A stretch of 64,000 bases of DNA, taken from positions 124,001 to 188,000 of the forward strand of contig CALANS010000182.1 in assembly GCA_937926105.1 (NCBI GenBank), written 5' to 3'. Below the pieces are notes generated by a model. The model was not told the origin of the DNA and made no database searches. It worked only from the letters and a program-made list of their open reading frames with translations. Source of the stretch: an uncultured Actinomycetes bacterium. Lineage in GTDB: Bacteria; Actinomycetota; Actinomycetes; Mycobacteriales; Nakamurellaceae. A program made the position numbers and the translations under genes. Shown here piece after piece: positions 41,461 through 51,887 of this stretch. Each line of letters begins with the position of its first letter. Position 1 is the stretch's first letter.

Positions 41461-41909
41461 TCGAAACATCGGCAGGATCGCCAGGAGCGCCGGCGACGCA
41501 GGAGTCCGCCGGCGGACCGGCGCCGGCCGGGGCAACCCAGTCCGGGTCGGGCACTCCAGTGCAGCAGGAACCATCGCCGTCGGTCCAGGACCTGCGTTTC
41601 GGCCCCGACGGACTGATCTGCGCCGTCGCCCAGCAGTACGACACCCGCGAGGTGCTGATGGTGGCCTGGATGGACGCCGAGGCGGTGCGGCGCACCCTGG
41701 CCACCGGCGCCGCCACCTACTTCTCCCGGTCCCGGCAGGCGTACTGGGTCAAGGGTGAGACCTCCGGGCACACCCAGCGGGTGGTGGAGGTGCGGTACGA
41801 CTGCGACGCCGACGCGCTGCTGGTGCTGGTGGACCAGACCGGGCCGGCCTGCCACACCGGCACTCGATCGTGCTTCGAGAACCGGGTGCTGACGCTCGAT
41901 CCGAGCTGA
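41457..41909 (+). CDS. hisI: Phosphoribosyl-AMP cyclohydrolase
   Basis: The 150-residue enzyme carries out the third step of histidine synthesis. It has [39 protein letters not shown], and the zinc ligands in [21 protein letters not shown]. The GTG overlaps the hisF stop by 4 nt. The first 40 residues are a Gly/Ala/Pro-rich extension absent from most homologues. It is the monofunctional actinobacterial form without the HisE domain. Confidence 0.95.
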   Translation: MIETSAGSPGAPATQESAGGPAPAGATQSGSGTPVQQEPSPSVQDLRFGPDGLICAVAQQYDTREVLMVAWMDAEAVRRTLATGAATYFSRSRQAYWVKGETSGHTQRVVEVRYDCDADALLVLVDQTGPACHTGTRSCFENRVLTLDPS

Positions 41910-41933
41910 CCGACCGCGGGCTCAGAGTCGAGC

Positions 41934-41939
41934 TACGGT
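41934..41939 (+). promoter_or_regulatory. Putative -10 box of the ferritin gene
   Basis: TACGGT, 6 nt, then the ATG at 41946. No ribosome-binding site is seen, so a leaderless transcript is likely. Confidence 0.45.
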
Positions 41940-41945
41940 TGGGCC

Positions 41946-42464
41946 ATGAAGCTCACCGATGATCTCGAAGCCGCGTTCAACCAGCAGATCACCCTGGAGT
42001 TCCAGGCCTCGTTGGTGTACCGGCAACTCGCCATCGAGATGACGATCCGCGACCTGCCCGGCATGTCCTCGTGGCTGCGCCATCAGGCCGACGAGGAGAT
42101 CGTGCATGCCAACAAGTTCATCGATCACGTCACCGACCGGGACAACCACGCCCGGATCGGCGCGACCGAGGCGCCCCAGGTACAGGTCGGCTCGGTGCTG
42201 GACTGCTTCCGGGCGGCGCTGGCCCACGAGGAGAAGGTGTCCGCGTCGATCCGCGACCTGGTGCGGGCCGCGGAGAACGCGGACGACTTCGACTCCCGCC
42301 CACTGCTGAACTGGTTCCTGTCCGAGCAGATCGAGGAGGAGGCCACGGTCCGGGAGATCGTGGGCCGCATCGAGCTGATCAAGGATGACGGGCCCGGCCT
42401 GCTGCGCCTGGACGACGAGTTGGGTCGGCGGCCGGTCGGGAATACCGAATCGGCCACCCAGTAA
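41946..42464 (+). CDS. Ferritin-like iron-storage protein
   Basis: The 172-residue four-helix protein has ferroxidase ligands Glu18 (ITLEFQAS), Glu51 and His54 (EEIVHANKF), and later Glu residues in AHEEKV and LSEQIEEEATV. This matches non-haem ferritins (Ftn/BfrB), which oxidise and store Fe(II) in a 24-mer. No haem-binding Met of bacterioferritin is evident. The C-terminal 15 residues are variable. It ends 41 bp from a convergent MFS gene. Confidence 0.93.
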   Translation: MKLTDDLEAAFNQQITLEFQASLVYRQLAIEMTIRDLPGMSSWLRHQADEEIVHANKFIDHVTDRDNHARIGATEAPQVQVGSVLDCFRAALAHEEKVSASIRDLVRAAENADDFDSRPLLNWFLSEQIEEEATVREIVGRIELIKDDGPGLLRLDDELGRRPVGNTESATQ

Positions 42465-42505
42465 CCCTCAGTAACCTACTGTCAGCTCGGCGACGCTCCA
42501 TCGCA

Positions 42506-43950
42506 TTACCGGCGACCACCGACCATGGCGGGCCGGGTGGACCGGCTGCTGCGAATCGCAGCCATCGGCGCTGCCAACAGCAGTATTGCCGCGAACACCA
42601 CCATCGACGTGTGCAATCCCACGGCCTCGGAGGCGCCGAGACGCTGCGCCCCATCGACGATAGCGCTGCCGATGGCCGCACCGAGTACCGATCCGGTGCT
42701 CTCCGCCACCAGCACCGCGGTGGCCAGGGTCCCGGCGTCCCATGGCTGTGCGGCGGTTGCCGTGGTGGCCCGCAGGTACAGGATCGGATAGGCCAGGCCC
42801 ATTCCGATGCCCGTCACGCCCCAGGCTGCGAGCAACGCCGGACCCGAGATCGCACCGGTAGCTTGCAACAGCACCACTGCGATCGCGCCGGCCGCCATCA
42901 CCGCGACGCCCGCCGCCAGCACCCGCCCGGTGCGCTGCCCGTGCGAGCCGGACATCCTGGGCTGCATCATCGAAGCCAGCGACCAGCACACCGCCGAGGC
43001 GCCCAGCGCGACCGATACCCACATGAGTGCCAGGCCGTCGGCGCGGGTGCCGATGGCTGTCAGCAGCGCATCGGCACCGAAATAGCCCGCCGACACCACC
43101 GCGAGCAGCGCCAGGAACCGGGGAGGGCCGTCGGCCAGTCGCAGTGTGCCCGCGGGTAGCAGCGCCACGGCGCCGATCCCGGCCAACAGCAGCCCGAGCA
43201 GCGACCACGATCCCAACGGCCCGGCGCTGCCGAAGACGAACACCGCCATGCCGGCCGGCAGCAACGCGGACAGCGCGAGCGGTCGGCTCCGGCGAGTGTC
43301 GTCGTCTCCCGGCTGAGGATCCGTGGAGGCGCGTAACCCCGCGCGCCCCACCAGGATTCGCGCCGCCAGCACCAGCGGTAGCACTAACAGCAGCGTCCAC
43401 CGCCAGCCAATGGCATGCAGCACCGCCACCGCGGCGGCTGGACCCACCATGCCCGGCAGGATCCACATCGCGGATGTCAGTGCCAGCAGCCGAATCCGAT
43501 AGGCCTGCGGGACCGCGGCGATCACCGCTGCCGTCCCGAACACTCCCAGCAGGCCGCTGCCCAGCGCCGCCGTCAGCCGGCCGAAGGCGAAGACCAGAGC
43601 CGTGCCGGCGACGGCCGAGATCACCGCGCCCGCCACCGTTGTCGCCAGCCCGATTGCCAGCACCGGCCGTGGACCGATCCGGCGCAACAGCCGGGCCGCC
43701 ACCGCCAGCGAGGCGAACAATCCGACCGAGGTGGCCGAGACGATCAACGGGTACTCGCCGGCGGCGTGCAGCTCCGCGATCACCGGGGGAACCACCGCGG
43801 CCGAGACATACACCGTCAGGCCGGCGGAGAATTCCAGCAGCAGCACACCGACCGCCAGCGCCGCGTGCTGTGAGGCGAACAGCTCGCGGACGGTGCGGGT
43901 GCGCTCGGGCGGCGGGCCGTCCGCCATGGTCGGCTCGGCGTGGGCGGAGC

Positions 43951-43954
<4 letters not shown>
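42506..43954 (-). CDS. MFS transporter (multidrug-efflux-like)
   Basis: The 482-residue protein has about 12-14 membrane segments, for example AALAVGVLLLEFSAGLTVYVSAAVV and LLLVLPLVLAARILVG, and an MFS motif around AARLLRRIGPRPVLAIG. Segment WILPGMVGPAAAVAVLHAIGWRW resembles motif C of drug:H+ antiporters. Its ATG overlaps the VOC-like gene stop (ATGA). It is the last gene of a three-gene minus-strand operon with an RHH regulator and a VOC protein. Confidence 0.85.
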
Positions 43955-44762
<808 letters not shown>

Positions 44763-44766
<4 letters not shown>

Positions 44767-44930
44767 CGCTGGTCCTGCCCGGTCAGCGGCCGGCGCACCT
44801 CGGCCGTCAGCGCCCGTTCGACGAGCGCCGAGAGGGACAGGTTCTCGTCGATGGCCCGGTGCTTGACCAGCCGCACCAGCTCGGGCGGCAGGTACACGTT
44901 GAACTGCACCTTCGGTGACTGCTCCGGCAT
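44763..44930 (-). CDS. Ribbon-helix-helix DNA-binding protein
   Basis: The 55-residue protein has [21 protein letters not shown] followed by [17 protein letters not shown], the Arc/CopG RHH pattern. It heads an operon with the VOC and MFS genes and overlaps the VOC start (GTGA), so it may be the local repressor. No toxin gene is adjacent, which argues against a toxin-antitoxin role. The ATG at 44930 was chosen; upstream residues look like promoter DNA. Confidence 0.8.
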
Positions 44931-44938
44931 GGCTATAT

Positions 44939-44946
44939 TGCTAGCA
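44939..44946. promoter_or_regulatory. Candidate operator TGCTAGCA in an AT-rich promoter
   Basis: A perfect 8-bp palindrome in an unusually AT-rich stretch (44931-44957) directly upstream of the RHH start. A minus-strand TATGCT overlaps it and could be the -10 box. An RHH dimer binding here would autoregulate the operon. Confidence 0.35.
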
Positions 44947-45079
44947 TACTCGCAGATTGACTCGCAACGACGGTGATGTTGGAGCGAACGACCGCACGGG
45001 GCAAGGGCTGGCCAGGTGCCCCGAAACGCCGCCGGCACCGTCCCCGACCCTGCCGGTTCGGGCCACCCGCCCGCACCGG

Positions 45080-45085
45080 CACAAT
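45080..45085 (+). promoter_or_regulatory. Putative -10 box of trpE
   Basis: CACAAT, 7 nt, then the ATG at 45093, the same layout as before the ABC gene at 34023. No tandem-Trp leader peptide is visible upstream. Confidence 0.35.
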
Positions 45086-45092
45086 GAGATCC

Positions 45093-46679
45093 ATGCCCGC
45101 CGACCCGTCACCGCTCGGCGCCACCATGCCCGACCGCGAGACGTTCCGGGCATTGGCCCTGGACAAGGACGCCCCCCGCCGGGTGATCCCGGTGACCCGC
45201 AGGCTGCTCGCCGACGCGATCACCCCGGTCGGGCTGTATGCCACCCTCGCCGGTGACCGGGCCGGCACCTTCCTGCTGGAATCCGCCGAGCACGGCCGGT
45301 CCTGGTCGCGCTGGTCGTTCGTCGGCGCAGCCAGTGGCGGGGCTCTCACCGAATCCGGCGGCCAGGCCACCTGGCTGGGCACCGTCCCGGCCGGGCTCCC
45401 GACCGGCGGAGATCCGCTGGCCGTGCTCGCCGAGACGCTGCGCGTGCTGCACACCGAACCCCTGGCCGGTCTGCCGCCGCTGACCGGTGGACTGGTCGGC
45501 TACCTGGGCTACGACCTGGTGCGGCGCCTGGAGCGGGTCGGCCAGCGGGATCCCAACGATCCAGCCGGGTCCGCCGGCACCCCGGACGAGATCGGCGCCC
45601 CCGAGTTGGTCATGTTGTTGGCCACCGACCTGGCCGCGCTGGACCACCACGAGGGCACCGTCACCCTGATCGCGAACGCCATCAACTGGGACGGCAGCGA
45701 CGCGCGGGTGGACGCCGCCTACGACGACGCGGTGGCTCGGCTGGACGCCATGGCGCGTGCCCTGGCCCGGCCGGTCGCCCTGCCCGCGGCCAGCTTCGAC
45801 CGTCCCGTGCCGGTCGCCCGGCGTCGCACGGAGGCGGCCGACTACCGTGCCGCCGTGCTCGCCGCGCAGGAGCACATCCGGGCCGGCGACGCGTTCCAAG
45901 TGGTGGTGTCGCAACGCTTCGACGCGCAGCTGGACGGTGACGGCGCCGCCGCGGCATTGCGCATCTACCGGGTACTGCGCGCCACCAACCCCAGCCCGTA
46001 CATGTACCTGCTGCACCTGCCGGCCCCTGATGGTGAGCCGGTGTTCGTGGTGGGTTCGTCGCCGGAGGCGCTGGTCACCGTGCACGAAAGAGCGGTGACG
46101 ATGCATCCGATCGCCGGCACCCGGCCCCGCGGGGCCACCGAGGAGGACGACACCCTGCTGGCCAAGGACCTGCTTGCCGACTCCAAGGAGCGCAGCGAGC
46201 ACGTGATGCTGGTCGACCTGGGGCGCAACGATCTCGGTCGGGTGTGCGCGCCGGGCAGCGTGCAGGTGACGGACTTTTTCACCGTCGAGCGGTACAGCCA
46301 CGTGATGCACATCGTCTCGACGGTGACGGGCACCCTGGCGCCGGGCCGCACCGCCCTGGACGCCATCACCTCCTGCTTCCCGGCCGGCACGCTGTCGGGT
46401 GCACCCAAACCCCGCGCGCTGCAGATCATCGACGACCTGGAGCCGGCCCGGCGCGGCCCGTACGGCGGCATCGTCGGGTACCTCGACTTCGCCGGCGATG
46501 CGGACACGGCCATCACCATTCGCACCGCCGTACTGCGCGCCGGGACCGCCCACGTGCAGGCCGGCGCCGGCGTGGTGGCCGACTCGGTGCCGGAGAACGA
46601 GGACGCCGAATGCCGGAACAAGGCGGCGGCCGTGCTGGCTGCGATCGCCGCCGCGAGCACCTGGCGGGCGGTCACATGA
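45093..46679 (+). CDS. trpE: Anthranilate synthase component I
   Basis: The 528-residue enzyme makes anthranilate from chorismate with a TrpG partner not present here. The feedback site [18 protein letters not shown] is intact, and the catalytic region has [37 protein letters not shown] and [16 protein letters not shown]. The ATG at 45093 gives an N-terminus aligning with the mycobacterial protein; ATGs at 45084 and 45126 are alternatives. It starts an operon in which every following gene except trpB overlaps the previous stop. Confidence 0.96.
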   Translation: MPADPSPLGATMPDRETFRALALDKDAPRRVIPVTRRLLADAITPVGLYATLAGDRAGTFLLESAEHGRSWSRWSFVGAASGGALTESGGQATWLGTVPAGLPTGGDPLAVLAETLRVLHTEPLAGLPPLTGGLVGYLGYDLVRRLERVGQRDPNDPAGSAGTPDEIGAPELVMLLATDLAALDHHEGTVTLIANAINWDGSDARVDAAYDDAVARLDAMARALARPVALPAASFDRPVPVARRRTEAADYRAAVLAAQEHIRAGDAFQVVVSQRFDAQLDGDGAAAALRIYRVLRATNPSPYMYLLHLPAPDGEPVFVVGSSPEALVTVHERAVTMHPIAGTRPRGATEEDDTLLAKDLLADSKERSEHVMLVDLGRNDLGRVCAPGSVQVTDFFTVERYSHVMHIVSTVTGTLAPGRTALDAITSCFPAGTLSGAPKPRALQIIDDLEPARRGPYGGIVGYLDFAGDADTAITIRTAVLRAGTAHVQAGAGVVADSVPENEDAECRNKAAAVLAAIAAASTWRAVT

Positions 46680-47542
46680 CCGGAGCCCCGGGCGGACCGG
46701 TCCGGCCGGACGCCGCCAGAACCGGCCGGCGCGGTGGTTCCAGCGGGAGCCGCCGGCTGGCGCTGCTGGTGGTCGCCGCGCTGGCCGGCGCCGGCTGCTG
46801 CGCCGGCGCGTCCGGCCTGACCTGGTGGGCACGCGAGTACCATGATGCGCTCACCGGTCAGATCCGCATGGCGGCGTCCGGATCGGCGCTGCTCGGGGAG
46901 CTGGTCCCGGTCGCTCTGGTGGCGCTGGCCGGGCTCGGGGCGATGTTCGCCAGCCGCGGGCCGGTGCGCCGCGCCGTCGGGGTGCTGGTGGCACTGGGCG
47001 GGCTGCTGGTGGTGATCCGGGCCTGCCTGGCAACGACGACGGCGCCCGACGGGCTGCTCGCCGCGCAGCTCCAGCGCCCGGCCACGCCCGCCGGCCCGGC
47101 GGAGTTGGTGGTGGCCGGCCCGACCCTCGCGATCGCGGGCGGGGCGCTGATCGTGCTGGCCGGGCTGCTGGTGTCGACCGGTGCCGACCGGGCCCGCCGG
47201 ATGGGGTCCGCCTACGACGCTCCCGCTCAGCGCCGCGAGCGGGCGCTGCACCATGCGCGAGCTCAGCAGGGGCCCGGACCGGTGGATCCGGGCGAGTGGT
47301 GGCGCGCGCTGGATGCCGGTGCCGACCCCACCGCTGCGACGGTCTCCGCCGAAGAAACCGACATCGCCCCGGTGGCCGGCTCCGCACCCGGTCACGAAGG
47401 CACAGCCGGGACCGATACCATAGGCCCGCCCGACGGGCCAGACGACGCGACCGCCGGCCGCCCCGATCCCATCGATCGCCTCGGCCATCGCGACGCCCCG
47501 GCCCGATCCCGCCAGGCGCCGAATGAGGAGACCACCGGGTGA
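46676..47542 (+). CDS. trpM: Trp-operon-associated membrane protein
   Basis: The 288-residue protein has four hydrophobic segments ([67 protein letters not shown]) and a polar acidic C-terminal tail. It matches the Trp_oprn_chp family found only between trpE and trpC in actinobacteria. The motif LTWWAREY has paired Trp residues near the first membrane segment. Function unknown. ATG overlaps the trpE stop (ATGA). Confidence 0.88.
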   Translation: MTGAPGGPVRPDAARTGRRGGSSGSRRLALLVVAALAGAGCCAGASGLTWWAREYHDALTGQIRMAASGSALLGELVPVALVALAGLGAMFASRGPVRRAVGVLVALGGLLVVIRACLATTTAPDGLLAAQLQRPATPAGPAELVVAGPTLAIAGGALIVLAGLLVSTGADRARRMGSAYDAPAQRRERALHHARAQQGPGPVDPGEWWRALDAGADPTAATVSAEETDIAPVAGSAPGHEGTAGTDTIGPPDGPDDATAGRPDPIDRLGHRDAPARSRQAPNEETTG

Positions 47543-48348
47543 GTGTGCTGCAAGCCATCCTCGACGGTGTCCGCGACGACCTCGCCGTCCGCGAGGCGGC
47601 GGTGCCGCTGGTCGAGATGAAGGCGCGCGCCCGGGATGCGGCACCGCCGCTGGCTGCACTCGATGCGCTGCGCGCCCCCGGGGTGGGGGTGATCGCGGAG
47701 GTCAAGCGACGCAGTCCCAGCCGCGGTGCGCTGGCCGACATCGCCGATCCCGCCAAGCTTGCCGCGACCTACGCGGACGGTGGCGCCCGTGCCATCTCGG
47801 TGCTCACCGAACGCCGGCAGTTCGGCGGCAGCCTGGACGACCTGACCGCGGTGCGCCTGGCGGTGGACATCCCGGTGCTGCGCAAGGACTTCATCATCAG
47901 CCCGTACCAGGTGCATGAGGCGCGGGCGTACGGCGCCGACCTGGTGCTGTTGATCGTCGCGGCCCTCGAGCAGAACGTGCTGCACGGCCTGCTGGAGCGA
48001 GTCGAGTCCCTGGGGATGACGGCCCTCGTCGAGGTGCACACCGAGGCCGAGGCGAGCCGAGCGCTGCAGGCCGGTGCGACCGTGATCGGCATCAATGCCC
48101 GCAACCTGGCCACCTTCGAGATCGACCGCGAGGCGTTCGGCAGGATCGCGCCCGGCCTGCCCAGCGGCATCGTGACCGTCGCCGAATCTGGTGTGCGCGG
48201 CCCCTCCGACCTGCTCGCCTATGCCGGCGCCGGAGCGGACGCCGTGCTGGTGGGGGAGGGCCTGGTGACCAGCGGGGATCCGCGCAGCGCCGTCTCGGAT
48301 CTCGTCACCGCCGGTTCGCACCCGGCCTGCCCCCGCCCCGGTCACTGA
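47539..48348 (+). CDS. trpC: Indole-3-glycerol phosphate synthase
   Basis: The 269-residue TIM barrel has [13 protein letters not shown] with the catalytic Lys/Glu, [29 protein letters not shown] and [11 protein letters not shown]. It closes the indole ring from CdRP. The GTG overlaps the trpM stop by 4 nt. No TrpF domain is fused, consistent with PriA covering the PRA isomerase step. The last 15 residues extend beyond the fold. Confidence 0.97.
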   Translation: MSVLQAILDGVRDDLAVREAAVPLVEMKARARDAAPPLAALDALRAPGVGVIAEVKRRSPSRGALADIADPAKLAATYADGGARAISVLTERRQFGGSLDDLTAVRLAVDIPVLRKDFIISPYQVHEARAYGADLVLLIVAALEQNVLHGLLERVESLGMTALVEVHTEAEASRALQAGATVIGINARNLATFEIDREAFGRIAPGLPSGIVTVAESGVRGPSDLLAYAGAGADAVLVGEGLVTSGDPRSAVSDLVTAGSHPACPRPGH

Positions 48349-48362
48349 GCACGGGTGACCGC

Positions 48363-48384
48363 GTCCAGGTGATGTCCAGGTGAT
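48363..48384 (+). repeat. 11-bp duplication at the trpB start
   Basis: GTCCAGGTGAT occurs twice in tandem (48363-48373, 48374-48384). The first copy creates an out-of-frame ATG at 48372 that reads M-S-R and stops at TGA 48381-48383, sharing its last base with the trpB ATG. Confidence 0.7.
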
Positions 48385-49732
48385 GAAGCCCCCGGCGAAC
48401 GACCGCCCCGCGCCCGCCGACACCGGGGCGCCCTGTCTGGCGACCCCGATCGCAGCGACCGAGCCGTTCCCCCGCCCGTCGGACGGGCTGGCCGACACCC
48501 CGCACGACCCGGATACCCGCGGCTACTACGGCTCGATGGGTGGCCGTTGGCTGCCGGAGGCGCTGGTCGCCGTGCTCGACGAGGTGGCTGCCGACTACGA
48601 CAAGGCCCGCCGCGACCCGGCCTTCCTCGCCGAGCTCGACCGGCTCGCCGCCGACTATGCGGGCCGGCCGAGCCCGCTGACCGACGCCCGCCGGCTGACC
48701 GAGCAGGTCGGCGGAGCCCGGTTCCTGCTCAAGCGCGAGGATCTCAACCACACCGGCAGTCACAAGATCAACAACGTGCTCGGCCAGGCGCTGCTGACCT
48801 CGCGCACCGGCCGGAGCAGGATCATCGCCGAGACTGGTGCCGGCCAGCACGGCGTCGCGACCGCCACCGCCGCCGCGCTGTTCGGGTTGCGCTGCACCAT
48901 CTACATGGGCGAGGTGGACGTGCGCCGGCAGGCGCTGAACGTCGCGCGGATGCGGCTGCTGGGCGCCGAGGTGATCTCGGTGACGGACGGATCGGCGACC
49001 CTCAAGGACGCCATCAACGAAGCGTTCCGGGATTGGGTGACGAACGTCGCCGACACGATGTACGTGTTCGGCACCGCGGCCGGGCCCCATCCGTACCCGT
49101 TGATGGTGCGGGACTTTCAGCGGATCATCTCCCTGGAGTCGCGCCGTCAGGTGCTGGATGCGACCGGCCGGTTGCCGGACGCCGTGGTCGCCTGCGTGGG
49201 CGGCGGATCCAACGCGATCGGCAGCTTCCACGCCTACCTGGACGACCCGGGCGTACGGCTGGTGGGCTGTGAGGCGGGCGGTGACGGAGTCGTGACGGGT
49301 CGGCACGCGGCGACGATCACCGGCGGCACCGTCGGGGTGCTGCACGGCGCCCGCTCGTACCTGCTGCAGGACGCCGACGGCCAGGTGATCGAGTCGCACT
49401 CTATTTCGGCCGGGCTGGATTACCCCGGGGTGGGGCCGGAGCACGCACACCTGGCCGAGATCGGCCGGGCCGAGTATCGGGCGGTGACGGATACTGCGGC
49501 GATGGACGCGTTCGCGCTGCTGAGCCGCACCGAGGGCATCATCCCGGCGATCGAGTCGGCGCACGCCGTCGCGGGAGCGCTGGACGTCGCTCGTGAGGTC
49601 GGTCCCGGCGGGTCGGTGCTGGTGACCATCTCCGGACGCGGCGACAAGGACATGGAAACCGCGATGGACTACTTCGGGCTGAACGCCGCGACGGGCGCCG
49701 CCACCGCCGCCGACCCCGGGGGCCCGGCGTGA
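48383..49732 (+). CDS. trpB: Tryptophan synthase beta chain
   Basis: The 449-residue PLP enzyme joins indole and serine. The PLP lysine lies in [10 protein letters not shown], with [12 protein letters not shown], the glycine-rich phosphate loop [12 protein letters not shown], and SGRGDKDM near the end. The N-terminal 45 residues precede the conserved [15 protein letters not shown]. Start 48383 (ATG) or 48380 (GTG) are adjacent. It is the only trp gene here with a gap to its upstream gene, filled by the 11-bp duplication. Confidence 0.97.
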   Translation: MKPPANDRPAPADTGAPCLATPIAATEPFPRPSDGLADTPHDPDTRGYYGSMGGRWLPEALVAVLDEVAADYDKARRDPAFLAELDRLAADYAGRPSPLTDARRLTEQVGGARFLLKREDLNHTGSHKINNVLGQALLTSRTGRSRIIAETGAGQHGVATATAAALFGLRCTIYMGEVDVRRQALNVARMRLLGAEVISVTDGSATLKDAINEAFRDWVTNVADTMYVFGTAAGPHPYPLMVRDFQRIISLESRRQVLDATGRLPDAVVACVGGGSNAIGSFHAYLDDPGVRLVGCEAGGDGVVTGRHAATITGGTVGVLHGARSYLLQDADGQVIESHSISAGLDYPGVGPEHAHLAEIGRAEYRAVTDTAAMDAFALLSRTEGIIPAIESAHAVAGALDVAREVGPGGSVLVTISGRGDKDMETAMDYFGLNAATGAATAADPGGPA

Positions 49733-50586
49733 CGGCCGCGGTGCTGGAGCAGATGTTCGCCCGCGCGCGGGGCGAGCGGCGCGCTGCCCTGGTGGGGTAC
49801 CTGCCAGCCGGCTACCCCGACCTGGCGGGTAGCGCGGCCCTGTTTGATGCGCTCATCGACGGCGGCTGCGACGGGATCGAGATCGGGCTGCCGTTCTCCG
49901 ACCCGGTGATCGACGGTCCCGTGGTGGCCAGCGCGCAGCGGGCAGCGCTGGCCGCCGGGTTCCGCACCCGCGACGTGTTCGCGCTGATCGAGCGGATCGC
50001 CGCGCGGGGCGTGGTCCCGGTGGTGATGAGCTACATCAACCCGGTGCTGGCGTACGGCGTGGACGCCTTCGCGCGCGATCTGGCGCAGGCCGGCGGCGCC
50101 GGGATGATCACCCCGGACCTGATCGTCGACGAAGCGGCGCCGTGGCTGGCGGCGGCGGGCCGGCACGACCTGGCGCCGATCTTCCTGGTGGCCCCGTCGT
50201 CGCCGACGGAGCGCATCGCGCGCACCGTCGCCGCCTGCCGCGGGTTCGTCTACGCCGCCGCGGTGATGGGCACCACCGGGGTGCGGGACACCGTGTCCAC
50301 CGGGACGCCGGCGCTGGTCGCGCGCTGCCGGGAGCGCACGACGCTGCCGATCGGCGTCGGTCTCGGGGTGCGCACCGGCGAGCAGGCCGCGCAGATCGCG
50401 TCGTTCGCTGATGCCGTCATCGTCGGGTCGGCGCTGGTGGCGGCGGCCTCCGGGCCCAACCATGTCCCGGGCACCGTCCCGCGTGGTGACCATGCCGGCG
50501 CCCGTGCGGTGGCGGCGCTGGCCGGCGAACTGGCCGCCGGGGTGCGACGCAGCCCGGCGGACCCGTCAGGATCTGGAGCCTCGTGA
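49729..50586 (+). CDS. trpA: Tryptophan synthase alpha chain
   Basis: The 285-residue TIM barrel cleaves indole-3-glycerol phosphate and channels indole to TrpB. The catalytic Glu is in [16 protein letters not shown], and the phosphate-binding loops are [10 protein letters not shown] and [12 protein letters not shown]. The GTG overlaps the trpB stop (GTGA). The C-terminal 20 residues are variable. Immediate overlap with lgt downstream repeats the mycobacterial order. Confidence 0.97.
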   Translation: MTAAVLEQMFARARGERRAALVGYLPAGYPDLAGSAALFDALIDGGCDGIEIGLPFSDPVIDGPVVASAQRAALAAGFRTRDVFALIERIAARGVVPVVMSYINPVLAYGVDAFARDLAQAGGAGMITPDLIVDEAAPWLAAAGRHDLAPIFLVAPSSPTERIARTVAACRGFVYAAAVMGTTGVRDTVSTGTPALVARCRERTTLPIGVGLGVRTGEQAAQIASFADAVIVGSALVAAASGPNHVPGTVPRGDHAGARAVAALAGELAAGVRRSPADPSGSGAS

Positions 50587-51773
50587 CCATGCCGTTCGCC
50601 CTGCCGACGTCCCTGACCATGCCGATGGACATCCCGTCGCCGCCGCGCGGCGTCTGGGAACTCGGTCCGCTGCCGATCCGCGCCTACGCGGTCTTCATTA
50701 TCGTCGGCATCCTGGTGGCCGGGTACTGGGGCAACCGGCGGCTGGTGGCCCGCGGCGGCCGGCCCGGCGCCATCACCGACCTGGCCGTCTGGATGGTGCC
50801 GTTCGGCCTGATCGGTGGGCGGATCTACCACCTGATCACCGATCCCGAGCTGTATTTCACCGCCGGCAAGAACCCGTGGAACGCGTTCGCCATCTGGAAC
50901 GGTGGGCTGGGCATCTGGGGCGCCATCGCCCTGGGCGCGGTGGGCGCCTACATCGGTGCTCGCCGGCACAAGATCCCGTTGGGTGCGGTCGCCGACGCGC
51001 TGGCGCCCGGCATCGTGCTGGCCCAGGGCATCGGCCGGCTGGGCAACTATTTCAACCAGGAGCTGTTCGGCTCGCCCACCACGGTGCCCTGGGCCCTGCA
51101 GGTCTTCCTGCGCACCCCGGACGGAGTGGCGGGGACGGCCGCCCAGTGCGGCACCGGGGAGTTCCCCACCGAGTGGATCAAGTCGTCCTCCGACATCTTG
51201 TGCGGCACCTACCATCCGACGTTCCTGTACGAGCTGGTGTGGGACGTGCTGGTGGCGCTGCTGGTGGTGTGGGCGGACCGCTGGTTCCGGCTGGGCCACG
51301 GGCGGGCGTTCGCCCTCTATGTCGCCGGCTACTGCGCCGGCCGGGGCTGGATCGAGATGCTGCGCATCGACCACGCCAATCACATCCTGGGCCTGCGGGT
51401 CAACGTATTCGTCTCGGTCGCGGTGTTCCTGGCCGCCGTGATCTACCTGATCGCCACCCGACGGTTGCGCCGCGAGGATCCGGCGACCGTATACGGCATC
51501 GTGCCGGGCCGCCGCGGCGCATCGGCGGCGCGCGCTCGCGGTGAACCCGACGCCGCCGACGACGAGAATCCTGCTGAGGACGTCGCGGCAGGCGACGAGG
51601 GATCGAGCGGTGACGGGGCACCGGACGGTGATGTCGATCCGGGGGAGCCGGCCGCGACCAATGTGGCGGACCGGCGTGGCGATCGCTCGCGTTCCTACGA
51701 TCGATCAGACGATGGCCTCGACTCCGCTGACCATCTACCCGACGACATGGGAGAGGATCAGGTGCGTCCGTAG
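50583..51773 (+). CDS. lgt: Prolipoprotein diacylglyceryl transferase
   Basis: The 396-residue membrane enzyme transfers diacylglycerol to lipobox cysteines. The Lgt signature IGRLGNYFNQELFGSPT is intact, with essential Arg/His regions in GGRIYHLITD and a conserved PTFLYE. Seven membrane segments are followed by a 95-residue acidic cytoplasmic tail typical of actinobacteria. The GTG overlaps the trpA stop. The usual downstream neighbour in relatives is housekeeping; here it is the DUF262-HipA module. Confidence 0.95.
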   Translation: MTMPFALPTSLTMPMDIPSPPRGVWELGPLPIRAYAVFIIVGILVAGYWGNRRLVARGGRPGAITDLAVWMVPFGLIGGRIYHLITDPELYFTAGKNPWNAFAIWNGGLGIWGAIALGAVGAYIGARRHKIPLGAVADALAPGIVLAQGIGRLGNYFNQELFGSPTTVPWALQVFLRTPDGVAGTAAQCGTGEFPTEWIKSSSDILCGTYHPTFLYELVWDVLVALLVVWADRWFRLGHGRAFALYVAGYCAGRGWIEMLRIDHANHILGLRVNVFVSVAVFLAAVIYLIATRRLRREDPATVYGIVPGRRGASAARARGEPDAADDENPAEDVAAGDEGSSGDGAPDGDVDPGEPAATNVADRRGDRSRSYDRSDDGLDSADHLPDDMGEDQVRP

Positions 51774-51806
51774 CGGACTCAATCCGCGAATCGGGCACAA
51801 GTTTTT
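51773..51806 (+). terminator. Hairpin and T-run after lgt
   Basis: GCGGA-CTCAA-TCCGC (51773-51787) starts on the last base of the lgt stop; five Ts lie at 51802-51806. The T-run is 14 nt after the stem, so efficiency is uncertain. It would separate the trp-lgt operon from the inserted module. Confidence 0.4.
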
Positions 51807-51875
51807 GCCAGAATCGGTGGCACAATATCGCACCCTGCCTTGCGCGAGCATGGGCGATGTGTCGGTGTTGGCCGG

Positions 51876-51881
51876 TATCCT
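51876..51881 (+). promoter_or_regulatory. Putative -10 box of the DUF262-HipA module
   Basis: TATCCT, 6 nt, then the GTG at 51888. This is the leaderless layout seen elsewhere in the window and suggests the module has its own promoter. Confidence 0.5.
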
Positions 51882-51887
51882 GAGGCC

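Noticed and set aside
44947..45092. Trp attenuator leader peptide upstream of trpE
   Set aside because: No short frame with tandem Trp codons and no antiterminator-like hairpin is visible.
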